Below the pieces are notes generated by a model, which saw nothing but the letters and a program-made list of their open reading frames with translations, was not told the DNA's origin and did not search any database. Below are positions 20,187 through 31,360 of a stretch of 64,000 bases of DNA, one piece after another. This DNA is from Cryptomeria japonica (Eukaryota > Streptophyta > Pinopsida > Cupressales > Cupressaceae). The first letter of the stretch is position 1. The number at the start of each line of letters is the position of its first letter. The stretch covers positions 612,784,920-612,848,919 of the forward strand of contig NC_081405.1 in the NCBI RefSeq assembly GCF_030272615.1. The letters are read 5' to 3'. The position numbers were made by a program, and so were the translations under genes.

Positions 20187-22600
20187 GTTGGTGACTTTTG
20201 AATATTTGTCTCAATGACTTATTGAGAAAGTTTGCTCCAATATGCTTTACTAAACATTTGCCAAAGGTCCCAGACAATCTTCACATTACAGGTGTTCCTT
20301 AGCGTGGAGCCTACAGTTGGAAACCACAAACCATGAATTGAAATCAATATGTTTTCAAGCAGCAGAAATAAGTTTATAGCCAAAACCAGAAGGACTTAGA
20401 AAAGCAAACATGTATGGGCTGATAAAACCAGAATCATGACAATATTTATTGTTAAAATCTTGCTGTGATCTTACAGTTGAAAATAGCAATTTAAATGTCC
20501 TGATGACCAAATTTCGTTGTTCCTAACGTTCTTCATTTTAAAGTGACATTGTTTGTGTATCAACTTCAAGGTTAATCAAGCATTCATCCTCAGCTTTTAG
20601 TTGTTTGAAATCAAGCTCAAAAATAGTAAATATCTCTATACTTATTCATCCTGATGCTCCAGCCCAAATGTGCAACAACGCAACTATCAATTATAACATC
20701 ATTCCCAGGTAACCTAAGATTCATTACATGTAATTAAATTCTGCAGACTTATATTATTTGGCTGGTATAAAGTAATAGCCTAGAAGTAACCAACTTATAG
20801 AAATTCCATCCTGCTTCAGATAAATAACTTTAGTTAAGACAAAACTAAAGCTTGAGTGGCAACCCCATTCTATTCTCATAGGCTCCCAACAGTACTCAAA
20901 ATCCAGTGGAAAGAAGAAGAATCATTTGTGCGACTGCGTAGTTCAAAGGAGATGATTGACCAAATAAAAGCGCTATTTTCATTCAATGGCAGCAGTCTTT
21001 AAGCTATTTTTATTTTAAGTAACAGCTGCAAATTAGAGAGTTCCTTTAAGCTCATTATTGAATGTTCCTCTATAGATCGTAGAATTGAGAGAACCTTAAT
21101 GCAAAAAGCCAATCCAAGGGCAATAATTTTTAAATCCTTAGAAATCCCATAGAATTGAGGGCACCATGATTCTTTAAGTTTTAGGATTGTAAGGGTCTAT
21201 AAATTAGTAAGATACCCCATCCAGTTGTTAACAACAATTTGGACCAAACAAAGTTCCTCCGATCTCACATACAATAAGTTTAACCTGACCCATTCAGTTC
21301 TGGACTTGCCTGTCTTAAGATATGAAACAGCTAATTTACGGCCTCCATCAATAGGAACTCTGCTAATTGTGCTACCATCAAGCAACTGCCCCAATTAAAG
21401 ACACGAGACCTACAAGGGTTCTATTGCGGGCATAACCTCAACGTTGTCAACGCGTCTATCTTCAAAAGCTACAGAAACCAATTGTTATTTTCCATCCGGA
21501 GGCTGCAAAATAAAGACCTTCCCCGGTCATCTCAACTCTTTGAATTTCTAATTTATTTAATGTCTTAAACATTACCTATCTACAAGTCAAAAATAAATCA
21601 TAAGTAGGCCCACTAAGTTTTCCCAATTTCAACTAGTTTTGAATGACCTGCTCATTCCAATTCACAACTTTCCGCAGAATTAAGGAAATAGATTAATCGG
21701 AGGCAATGATGACGTAGCTATCAACAAAGGCAAAACTTCAAGGCATCATTATTCAGCGTCGTGAATTTTCAAAGGGAAATTCTCAAAAATACATGTTCCA
21801 TACGATAGAGAGCTACGATGTCCAATTATAAATATGTCCTTCCTGATCTTTACTAATCCAAAACTCAAAATGAAACATGTCCACGCCCCTGAGAGTTGAA
21901 CCCATGACAAACTCCAACGAAAATCTAAAACCCAATTCATGAATTCCATCGGCTCATCAAAATTCCCAATACAAACATCCACCCACATTTCATCATCTGA
22001 AAAATCTTCGACCCATTACTGCAATCCAATAACAGAAAAACAAAAATATTCCAAAGCAATATGCATGCAAAATTTAACCTAATTATCAAGGGTTTCCGCT
22101 ATTGCTTCTGGTCCAATTAAGCCATGAAATATATTTTTCCAATTTGCTGAAAGTTAAGAAACAAAACAGCTTTGAAATACAAAAAAGAAAAAGAAAAATT
22201 AAAAACAGAATTGGATAAAAATACCTGATCACTAATCTCAACTGTTTATGAATTATTTCTGTAGCTGGGCCAATCCTCCACCACAAAACACGCGATTTTT
22301 GTACCCGAATTAAAATAAAGAATGGATTTTATTAACACCGATTCAAATATAAATTAAGGAATGTGATGAAGTGTATGCTCTACCTTTAGACGAGAACAGC
22401 AGAATAAACCCAAAAAAGGGCAATTTTTAATGTCATTTTTCTTTTAAAAACAATTTTGAAGTTATTTTCCACAATTTTTTCACTCAAGTCCATCTCGCGA
22501 GAAGGCTGAGGCTTTCAAAAGCCCTTCTATCGAGATAATCTCAGCTATTTATGGAACTGCTCTGATGTAGAATCTTCACAATTGTTAGAGCACGACCGCT
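20187..22600 (-). promoter_or_regulatory. PXA1: Upstream region and probable 5' UTR of PXA1
   Basis: The minus strand has a plausible acceptor CAACTGTAG|GCTCC at 20311 and a plausible donor GATCAG|GTATTT near 22222. This would give a 5' UTR intron of about 1.9 kb and put the promoter near or right of 22400. This is consensus reading only. The region has no other gene-like signal. The frames at 21197-21394 and 21749-21988 lack known domains. Confidence 0.35.
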
Positions 22601-23639
22601 CCTGACCAATGCTGATCACAGCGCAACCGTCTACAGCCGGTCACTATTGCTTTTCCTACAAAACAATTCAAAGTACAAGTACGTTTCAATGTGGAGAATC
22701 TTGGAATTTTTAACTTTTTACTCCAATAGATTTATTCTTTTTAAAGATTTTTACCGTAGATATCGGCGGTAATATATTTAGACCAAGTTTGTCGCGTTCC
22801 CACATGAGACAGATTATGACGTCAGCAGGTGGAAGAAGATTCTGTTATGTTCTCTTTAATGACAGAATATTCAAACTTTTTGTTAGGGTTTTTGCTTTGT
22901 ATACATCACAGGTTATTGTTGTATTGTGGGATTTCATTTCTTTGCAACTTATTATTGTCCAATCAATGTTAAAAAAATAAGTTTATCAAATTTAATTTTT
23001 TTTGAATTTTTTTTGTTTTTTTTTTTCTTTTTTTAGTAAAGAAGGTTAGGCTTTATTTTTTCAGTAAATGTGGTATGACCACAAAATCATTGGTTGCTTT
23101 TCTTAAGAAAAGGATATGGTTATTATTGTTAAATTAAAATTGATAGATAATATTTTTAAAGTTTGTTTATTATGAAATGAAATAGTGATTATATTTATAA
23201 TCGTTGTGGTTACAATTTTTATATGGTATAATTGATGAATAGTTGACAGCGAAATTTTGGACTTTTGTCGATAATAACATATGACAAAACCCTCATCTCT
23301 CTTTCTTCGATGTGTCATTCTTTTATGAATATATTTGTTAAAAGTCATCCCCATTTTATGATATTTTTTCCGCAACTAAATGGCTTCCTATAATTTCAAT
23401 AGTTAAAACAATTTATAAGAATGTCACGTATAATCAAGCTAGTTCATTTAGGATCTCATTTGATTTTTAGGCCTTTGAGTTGGTATATGGTGTCTCTATT
23501 TTCATGAGGTGGGTAATAAATTCCTTGTGGGATTTTAATTCTATATATTGGTTCTCTTGAGATGCGTCTAAAAATAATTTTTAGTTAAACATGAGTCTAA
23601 AGAGTTTTTGACTTTTGTGATTTTTTTGGTGCCAATGGA
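22601..23639. other. Intergenic DNA upstream of PXA1
   Basis: Contains the palindrome TGACGTCA at 22817-22824, a core recognised by plant bZIP factors. A T-rich tract lies at about 22990-23040. No coding domain recognised. Confidence 0.4.
22817..22824. promoter_or_regulatory. TGACGTCA palindrome (bZIP-type site)
   Basis: A perfect 8-bp palindrome. A site of this length is expected by chance about once per 65 kb, so on its own it is weak. It lies about 2.6 kb upstream of the PXA1 start codon. Confidence 0.25.
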
Positions 23640-24622
23640 TCTTTTTATGAAACTTTGCACTCCTTTATAGTGCAATTGTCACAAAGATTAGTTGTGGCTT
23701 CCAAGTTCCCTTTATATTGCTTTCTTCTTGAGAAAATTTATTTAAGCCTCCTTCCAAGCATGGCTTTAAATCCAAGATTAAGCCAGAAATGGAGATGCGG
23801 GCTTCATGAAAAGACATGGATGAGGTTGAGTGACCAAACATGGAGGTCTCGCACAAATATTGGCTTGGAAAATCTTATATTTCAGACTACCTGTTGGGGA
23901 TAGGTTGAAATGTATGATAATTCAACCAATCAAATGTCCATTTTGTTAGTATAATGACATTTTAAAACATATTTTTGGGGATTGTTCATTTGCTAAAATG
24001 AAATGGAAGGCTATCATCTATTACTCCCTTGCTCTCTTTGAACATGGTTTGGGCTAGAAAACTATTGTTTTGGGCCTTAGCATTCAAACTAATGTGGTGG
24101 TAGATACTATAAGACATGTTTTATTTAACATCTGGAAATACAGGTGTTTGGCTATTTTCTATAATCATCTGGTTCACCAAGAGACTAAAATGCTTAAGTT
24201 TTACTTAGAGATCTTGTTTCAATTTGTCTCACTTTGTTTTCAAATGCAGAGACCTCCAAGGAACAGTCTAAGACCAGAATTTTATTAGAAGAATGAAAAC
24301 TTCAAATTATCAAACTACACAAAGAAGACCTCTTTTGTTCAGCCCAAATGCAAAGTTATTATAAATTTAGATTGTAAGATTCTTATTTATCAAGATTTTG
24401 TTTATGTTTGCGGTCTAGTTCAATTATTTTCTTGTATTGGGTTGTTGTTGGGAAACTTTGTTACACAGTGTGCCTTGTAATTATGTTTAGATGGTTATTC
24501 TTCTTGTTGTTTAGTTGTTCTTGTTGTTGTTCTATATGTTAGTTGTTGTTGCTTCTAATGACAGTCTTATTACTGCCCATGTATTAATCTTTTTTATCTT
24601 GAATTATTTCAATTAAAAAAAT
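23640..24622 (+). mobile_element. 5'-truncated LINE-like retrotransposon remnant
   Basis: A plus-strand frame from about 23858 reads ILAWKILYFRLPVGDRLK, KCPFC, LKHIFGDCSFAKMKW, which is the C-terminal zinc-binding region (zf-RVT) after the RT of plant non-LTR elements. It continues without a strong match to about 24290. Non-coding GTT-rich sequence ends in AATTAAAAAAATCC near 24622, probably the decayed poly(A) end. RT and endonuclease are missing, as in 5'-truncated LINE copies. Confidence 0.65.
23858..24290 (+). pseudogene. zf-RVT domain remnant
   Basis: The Cys and His ligands are visible in CPFC (followed by an in-frame TAG) and KHIFGDC. The domain usually follows reverse transcriptase in plant L1-like elements, and no RT is seen upstream. 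Confidence 0.65.
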
Positions 24623-25987
24623 CCATTAGAGAAAGGGAAAGAGACTTTAGTGTTGTAATGAATAGAAGGTTGTATCCCCTACAAGATGCTAGTAATAATA
24701 TATAGCTCTTATGGATATTGAAAAGTGAATTTGGCCATATAGTGATAGATTCTTTTAAACCCTTGTTGGCAAAGAGAAAGTTGACCCTACTTAAAAATGA
24801 ATAAACTTCTGATGAATATATGATTTTTAACTAATTTTAAAAGTAGAAGCATCCTAGTGTATTTTGTAGATATTTTTATGTTGTAATATTACTCCAAACT
24901 GTAATTGTACAAATTGGGCATTAATTTTGTTTTGCTTTGCAATGCCTTTAGTGACTCAACCCAACCCTACTTTATATATTTTTGAGTTGTATGGGAAGGC
25001 AAATTGCATGAACGATTATTGGATTGCACTCAAGAAGGGTATCTAGGATGCAACTCGTGGGTGTATGATTTCTGAATTAGCAACTCTCCTAGGCACCCTT
25101 TGTGCAGATTCATTTTTTATGCTTCTTACCCACAACAAATGACTTTCTCCATGGTAGTGCAAGGTAATGATTCCTTTGTTGTAAGATTCTCTCCCCTTAA
25201 ACTATATCACAAAATAAATAAATGGTCAAATCTTGCATACTATAAAATGGAATATAATAACTCAATATTTACATAAAAGGTCAAATACATCTCAAATGAA
25301 GTAGTGCTTAATCTAGGTATTATCACATGAAAATGAGATCAATTTTAGTACAACTTAGGCTCTCATGCCAGAAAGTTAACTCAATACCATAATGATGAAG
25401 AATAACATGTGTAATATACAAGGTATAAAATCTAAAATATAGACATTTGGTTTGCGAATTCCATCAATCCCATTAGTCATATGCAAGATCGAGAGATGAG
25501 AACATAGCTAAAGCAATTTTTTGTCTAAGCACAAAGCTTACACTTCCCTAGAATCCAAAAGGTTATGGGAAAGTGTAAAGATACCCAACCCTACACAAAA
25601 AGTCTCTGCCACCTAGAAACATTAAGCAAACTGAGAGAATCTCAATGCAACCTGATATATCTACATGCATTCATATCCTACTCATGAACCTGCAATGTCC
25701 TTTTATTAGGATATGGTAGAGAAACACATCAATATGATTTTGTTGGGTTGCATTCATCTATTTCAATGTAAACATGGTTCTTCCCAAAGCACTTGAAAAT
25801 AACTTATTTTTTCTCGAAAATAGGATCAATCTTCTATGTTATTCAATATTCAACAGCCATCCTAGAAGGTAAACCCATCATACACAAGAAAAATAAACTA
25901 CTTTCCTTAATAAACAACATAATAAGCAAACATGCATGTGCTCTAAAACTCTCTTTTATTTTCATGCAAATGGTAACATCATGATAT
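24623..25987. other. Intergenic AT-rich DNA
   Basis: No coding domain, repeat pair or RNA gene recognised between the LINE remnant and the Gypsy LTR. Confidence 0.5.
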
Positions 25988-26748
25988 TGTAGACACCTGA
26001 AATTGTCCTAGCCTAATTATATAAATATTTTATTTATTTAACGATTTTGTCATAAGCCTTCTATTAATTAAAAAGATTTTTATTTATTTAACTAATTCAC
26101 TAATCTTATTCTAAGCCTTTCCCCCATTTAAATAAATATTTTTATTTATTTAAATTATCCTTCCCCTAAATTAAATAAATATTTTATTTATTTAATTGGC
26201 CCCACCTCTTCTATTAATTAAATAAATCTTAATTTATGTAAATAATTCATTAGCTTTTTCCCTCCATGACACTTGTCATTCATCTTTTAATTTACCTTTA
26301 ACCACCTCTCTAGTAAATTGTTATTGTCCATACCAACGTTCTAATCTAAGTTGACCATTTATCCCTCCACCTCTTAATCCTAGTCCTCCATTTCTAGGGT
26401 TCTCTCTATAAAAGATAACTATTTCTCCCTCCTTTCATATAAAATTCAAGTACAAACACCTACACTGCCAAATTGCATACACAACCATAATATGTTCTCT
26501 ATTGAGCTCTTGTGCACACCAAATCTGAGAGCAAATATAACACGTCAAGCAAGATCAATGGAGATAGGGAGACAATGAAGGCAAACCCTTGGAGCATGTT
26601 TCTGGTATAATATTTCTATTTTATTTTCATGTTTGCATGTTGCTAGGGTCTTCATTGGTTTTATGTTAAATGCATTGTAGAACTAGGGTTTGGTGATTGA
26701 ATCTCATTAGGTTTTACAATAATTTAGTTTTCAATATCAACATAAATA
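25988..26748 (+). repeat. 5' LTR of the outer Gypsy element
   Basis: Begins TGTAGACACCTGAAATTG and ends CATAAATA, where the mate ends CATAAACA. TATA box CTATAAAA near 26407. It contains several imperfect TTATTTATTTAA subrepeats. Collinear with 62301-63021. Confidence 0.88.
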
Positions 26749-26751
26749 TTT

Positions 26752-26769
26752 TGGCATGCTCGATGGGAC
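26752..26769 (+). other. Candidate primer binding site of the outer element
   Basis: TGGCATGCTCGATGGGAC follows the LTR end after three T bases. TGG fits a tRNA CCA end. It differs from the TGGTGAACC site of the nested elements. tRNA not identified. Confidence 0.5.
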
Positions 26770-27800
26770 CCTAGTCCCTAGTTTTTGACATTTTATTGTT
26801 GTTTAAGTGATTGCAAGTTCGCAGATCCAAAATTTGTGATGATTTTTCAGGTTTTGTCACGTTCGCAGTCATTTTTGTCATGTCTACGATTTTGTCCAAA
26901 CTATCAATTTTCTAACACATTTTTGTAGGTTTCTATTGCATTTATGGTACTTTTGTTGTGTCTAGGGTTTTAGAAGTTTTAGGGTTTTTGGCAAAATTTG
27001 TTTATGTCGTGTCTGCAGTCATTTCAAACACCTTTTTGCAAGTTCTTGGAGTGTCTACAATACTTCTATCACATCTAGGGCTTTAGAAAAAATTTAGGGT
27101 TTTCTACAATATGTTTCATCACATTTTTTGTCATTCCTAGTGCATTTTTATATCTTAACGTGTTTTTGTAATTTTTTGTCATGTTTTTCCTTAATTAGGG
27201 TTTTATGGGTTTTATAGTATTATGTTTTGTTGCATCTGCAGTCAATTTTGGCATGTTTTTCTCAAGTTATATTGCTTATGTGGCTATTTCTAATGCATTT
27301 CTAGTTCTGACAATGTTTTGTGCTCCAGATTTCTAACACGTTTTTGTTAGATTCTATTGTGTCTATGGGTTTTCCTGTCATGTTTAGGGTTTTGTTATTT
27401 TTTACATTTTTGTTAACTTCTTACGTGCCTATGGTCTATTCTACTATGTCTGTGTTCTACAGGTTGGCCAAGGATTGAAACACACAAAATCAATTGTAGA
27501 AGGCCCCTTTACTTTTAGTTTATGTGCTAATCATTTTGGTTGCATGTTGGGGAATTTTGAAAACTACCAACACATGTGTGTTTGCAGGGGTAATATAGGA
27601 GATTTCTTATATTTTAGTAGATTAGAAAACACTTCTTTTGGTGCTTTAAAAAAAACAACTTGTTTGAAGTGTTTGGGGTGCTTTACCAATCTATTGTTGA
27701 ACCCTAGGTGTTCAATGAAAGTATGCTCTCCCCTCGCCTTTGTGGATCTTGGGTGTAAGAGGTAGCTCGAGAGGACTCTTACTTAATGAGGTTATTTCCA
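26770..27800 (+). other. Leader of the outer element
   Basis: Degenerate repeats of TTGTGTCTAGGGTTTT, GTCTGCAGTCATTTT and related words fill about 26850-27440. The frame at 27475-27765 shows no known domain. Confidence 0.5.
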
Positions 27801-28770
27801 CAAAGTTTAGGTGGGCAAGACATGTAGTGGTTTCCATAGTTACCACTTAGAATTAAGTCATGGGGTGAATTGGCAGATGCGTTTGTCCAATAGTTTTAAT
27901 ACAACATTGAATGTGAAGTTTTGGTCGCAATATTATGAAACACCAAACAATGAAATGGTGAATTCTTTGTGTCATTTTTTACAAAGATGGAGATGCTTAG
28001 CTAGTTGATGCCCTTGACACATTCCACAAAAATAAATGGTTGAAATTTTTATACATGTGAATAAGGATATTGGATTTGACCTTCACAAAGCATGTTTATC
28101 TACATTCCAAGAAGTCCTTGAAAAAGGTTTGTCTATTGAGAATTTTCTCATTGAGCAAGGAATTATCAAGATATTTAAAGACAACAAAGATGAAGCCAAT
28201 TCAAAAGAAAAACCATGATTTTGGAACAAGAATAAGAACACCGTGAATGATGGGGTTGTTGATGCAAATATGGTTAAACTGATGGTAAGTTTTTCCAGTG
28301 CTAGCTCATCTATTAATCAAGTTAATTCACAAAGGGCACGAAGACCTCCGAGGAAATAGGCACCTTTGGGAGAACAAATCAAATCAACATTGAAGAAACT
28401 TGTTGCCAATAAGCTCATCACATTGCCTGATAATCAATCATTTGAATCAAGAGTAAAACCTTCATGGTGGAATGGTAATAAATTTTGCGAATATCACAAG
28501 AGCAAGGGTCATAAGACTAGCAATTGCCATAAATTGAAGAATCTCATTCAAGACCTTATTGATAATGGAGCAATCGAAGTTGAGGGTCACTCTTCTGATG
28601 AAGAACAAGCGATGTGTAAGGATCCATTCCCAAAACATGATAAGGGAAAAGCCCCTAAAATAGATAATTATTTAAATTACACCAATGCGGCCTATGACTA
28701 CACTGTAAATCATATCACTGAAGTGGCCCCTCATGTGTCTACCATAACCATAAAAGGCAAAGCCCCATAA
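27801..28770 (+). pseudogene. Gag of the outer element, with zinc-finger region
   Basis: A broken frame near 27850-28005 gives KSWGELADAFVQ and FLQRWRCL, parallel to SWGELAEQFIANF and FLQRWRSLYRR in the nested copy at 41021-41320. The better preserved part at 28366-28770 has IKSTLKKLVANKLITLP, KPSWWNGNKFCEYHKSKGH, NCHKLKNLIQDLID and HDKGKAP. The C-x2-H, then H and C spacing (CEYHKSKGHKTSNC) is the gag zinc finger of this element type. Gag builds the particle and binds RNA. Confidence 0.8.
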
Positions 28771-29079
28771 TGCAATGTCACTAATCAATGGGGTAAAGTT
28801 ACTCTATAGGGTGCTACATCCAAAACACCTTCACCATCCAATAACCAATATGACCTTGTAGATAAATTGGGAAAGACACCCGCTGTCATATCAATCTTTA
28901 AACTCTTACGCATTTCACCTTTGCACAAAGCAATCTTGGACAAAACCTTGCAAGAGACATCTGCACCTACCAATCTAAACGTGGACTAGTTTCAAGCCAT
29001 GGTGGGATACCTCTCTACCCCACATAGTCTCACATTCACTAAAGCAGATGACACATCTCCACAACAAGTGCACAATGCA

Positions 29080-29493
29080 CCACTTCTTATTGAAGTTTTT
29101 CTCCATTTATAAACATTGCACAAAACTAGTCTTGATAGATGGAGGAGCGGGTCTCAAAATTTGCACACTTTGAAAGTTGTCTTAGCATTGGGATTCTCTA
29201 AAAACGTTGTGGATTTTAGGAAGAAGATCACTACAAAGGCATATAATGATGAAGAACATTTGTCTAAAGAAACAGTCACTCTACCACTTAGAGTGGGGCA
29301 AATAGTGAGAGGTGTGATTTGCCAAGTCCTTGACCTTGATGTCACGTATAACATACCTTTGGGTCAACCATGGATACATGTAATAAAAGTAGTGCCTTCA
29401 ACTTATCATCAATGTATCAAATTCCCGCACAATGAAACCGAAATCATAGTTCAAGGTGATCCAAATCCATATTTGTATTGGAACAACATTTGA
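29080..29493 (+). pseudogene. Retropepsin of the outer element
   Basis: The frame contains TKLVLIDGGAGLKICTLK with the D-G-G-A active site near 29125-29160. It shifts, then continues with AYNDEEHLSKETVTLPLRVG, LGQPWIHVIKVVPSTYHQC and KFPHNETEI to 29493. This aspartic protease cleaves gag-pol. Same layout as the nested copy at 39051-39926. Confidence 0.8.
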
Positions 29494-29852
29494 CCAAGGC
29501 TTGAAGGAATAGTCCCTATAAATCGAGAAGCTAACCCATCTTCAACATACATTGATCTTGAATCATTAAAAGCATCCACTTTAAAGAAAGCTAATATCAA
29601 AGGCAAATTATAGGACAAAGGAATGGGAGAGTATAATATCAATCAAACCATGTACCTAAGACAAAAAATGGATTGTCCTAAAACTTATGGTAGACCACAC
29701 CCATCAAAGAAGATATCAATAATAATCATAAAATAAGGTCCCACCACTTTCACAAAATGGGGTGAAATGAAACAAGAAGACCTTTACGATATGATTTACA
29801 AAGACCCAACAAAATAGCCTAATCAAGATCACATCAGAATACCAGTTGAAAA

Positions 29853-30010
29853 TTATGGAAACGGCTTTAAGTTCTTGCAAAAGATGGGATACGATGGAAA
29901 AGGTCCTATTGGATTACAAAAGTAAGGCATTGTGGAACCACTACAACCCAAGTTAGTACCAAAGAAGCAAAGACCAAGGGGACTTGGTTTTTCACCCTTG
30001 TAGTTACGTG
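29853..30010 (+). pseudogene. G-patch domain in the outer element polyprotein
   Basis: NYGNGFKFLQKMGYDGKGPI, then GLQK, a stop, GIVEPLQPKLVPKKQ and RGLGF fit the Gly-rich G-patch pattern (GxxxLxxMGYxGxGxLG...GLG). It lies downstream of protease, as in the nested element at 38802-38996. G-patch domains bind RNA or activate helicases; the role here is not known. Confidence 0.7.
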
Positions 30011-30169
30011 ATCTTGAATCCCAAGCAGCATTACAGATTTCTTCTCTCGCTTTCACCATAGATAAACCTAGGGAAAATTGTTTCTCAACATACTCAAATG
30101 AATGATAGTGGGGGTTTGATAAATCATCTAGTGATTATGAGCTTGAAAAAACTTTTAGAGAGCCTAGCC

Positions 30170-31346
30170 TGTATATGCGTAAAATTCATCATAGCTAAAT
30201 AGGAAATAAGGAAAATCACGAATTCCTTAACTGTTCAAGCAATCCTAAACATAAATCAATGAAATAGATGCATAATTGGATCAATTAAACAATACAAAAC
30301 TCCCTATTTCACATCATACTTGCCCTTGTACTTTCTTCTTTGTGGTGTGGTGGCTCTCAGATATTGCATTGGTAACCTGCAAGTGACACAAAGATTCAAA
30401 GTTCGTGATTGTTGAAAATGGAGAATTGATCTCGAATTTATAGAATTTTGGGGAGGATTGATTGAGAGGTGGAACATAATGATCAAGAGGTGGAACTCAA
30501 GTGAGCTCATATGTTGATTGATAGTTGAACTGTTGATTTGGAGGTGGAACAAAATAGATTGAATAGATAAATGAGTTAACTATTTGAGAAAAAAGTTGAT
30601 TGAAAGATGAAAAAAAATGATTGGAGAATAATGATGCAATTAATCAATTAATTGAATTGATCAATTAAAATAGATGGAATAGTTAACCGATTGAAAGCTT
30701 TTTGGAAAAAAGCAAAGTGGAAGATAGAAATAGAGATTGAAAAGATAATGATTTATTTAATTAATTTAGCATGTGCTTGAACTTGACTTTAATTTTCAAT
30801 TTAATCTTTGCATGAGATTTAATTCAAATATTGAATTTATTTTAAATTCAATTTTTTATTTGAATATATTTAGAACTTGACTTTGATTTTCAATTTGATT
30901 TTTGAAATCATGCACATGTATTAGAAGAAATTAGAAGAATATGAATTTGAATTTGAATTTGGAGAATTAATGAAATTAGAAGAATTATTGAAATTAAATG
31001 AAATTAGAATTTGGGGATTTGGAGGTTTGGAATTAGAAGAATGAATTAGATAATTAAATAATTTAAAGAAATTATTTAATTAATTAGAAATTGAATTTAA
31101 TTAAATAATAAAGACTATTTAAATTAAAGAATTAAAATCATAATTAATTAAATAATTAATATGTAGAAAAGGGTAAATGATTAATTGATGAGAAGATAGA
31201 AATTGGAATAATTAGTAATATGATGATGGAGAAATATGAATTTAGAAGAATAAGATTAATTAGCTTAATTAAATAATTAAATAATTATTTAATCAATTAG
31301 ACGAATAATTAGTATATGATCAATGAGACATTTTTAGGTGCCTACA
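30170..31346 (-). repeat. 3' LTR of the nested Gypsy element
   Basis: On the plus strand it reads TGTATATGCGTAAAATTC ... GGTGCCTACA. Collinear with 44742-45915. AT-rich, with many AATTAAATAA words; a minus-strand TATAAATT lies at 30435-30442. Confidence 0.93.
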
Positions 31347-31360
31347 CTTGCCCCTCTTTG
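31347..31360 (-). other. Polypurine tract of the nested Gypsy element
   Basis: The minus strand reads CAAAGAGGGGCAAG directly before the LTR start TGTAGGCACC. It matches the AAAGAGGGACAAAA tract of the outer element. Confidence 0.85.
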
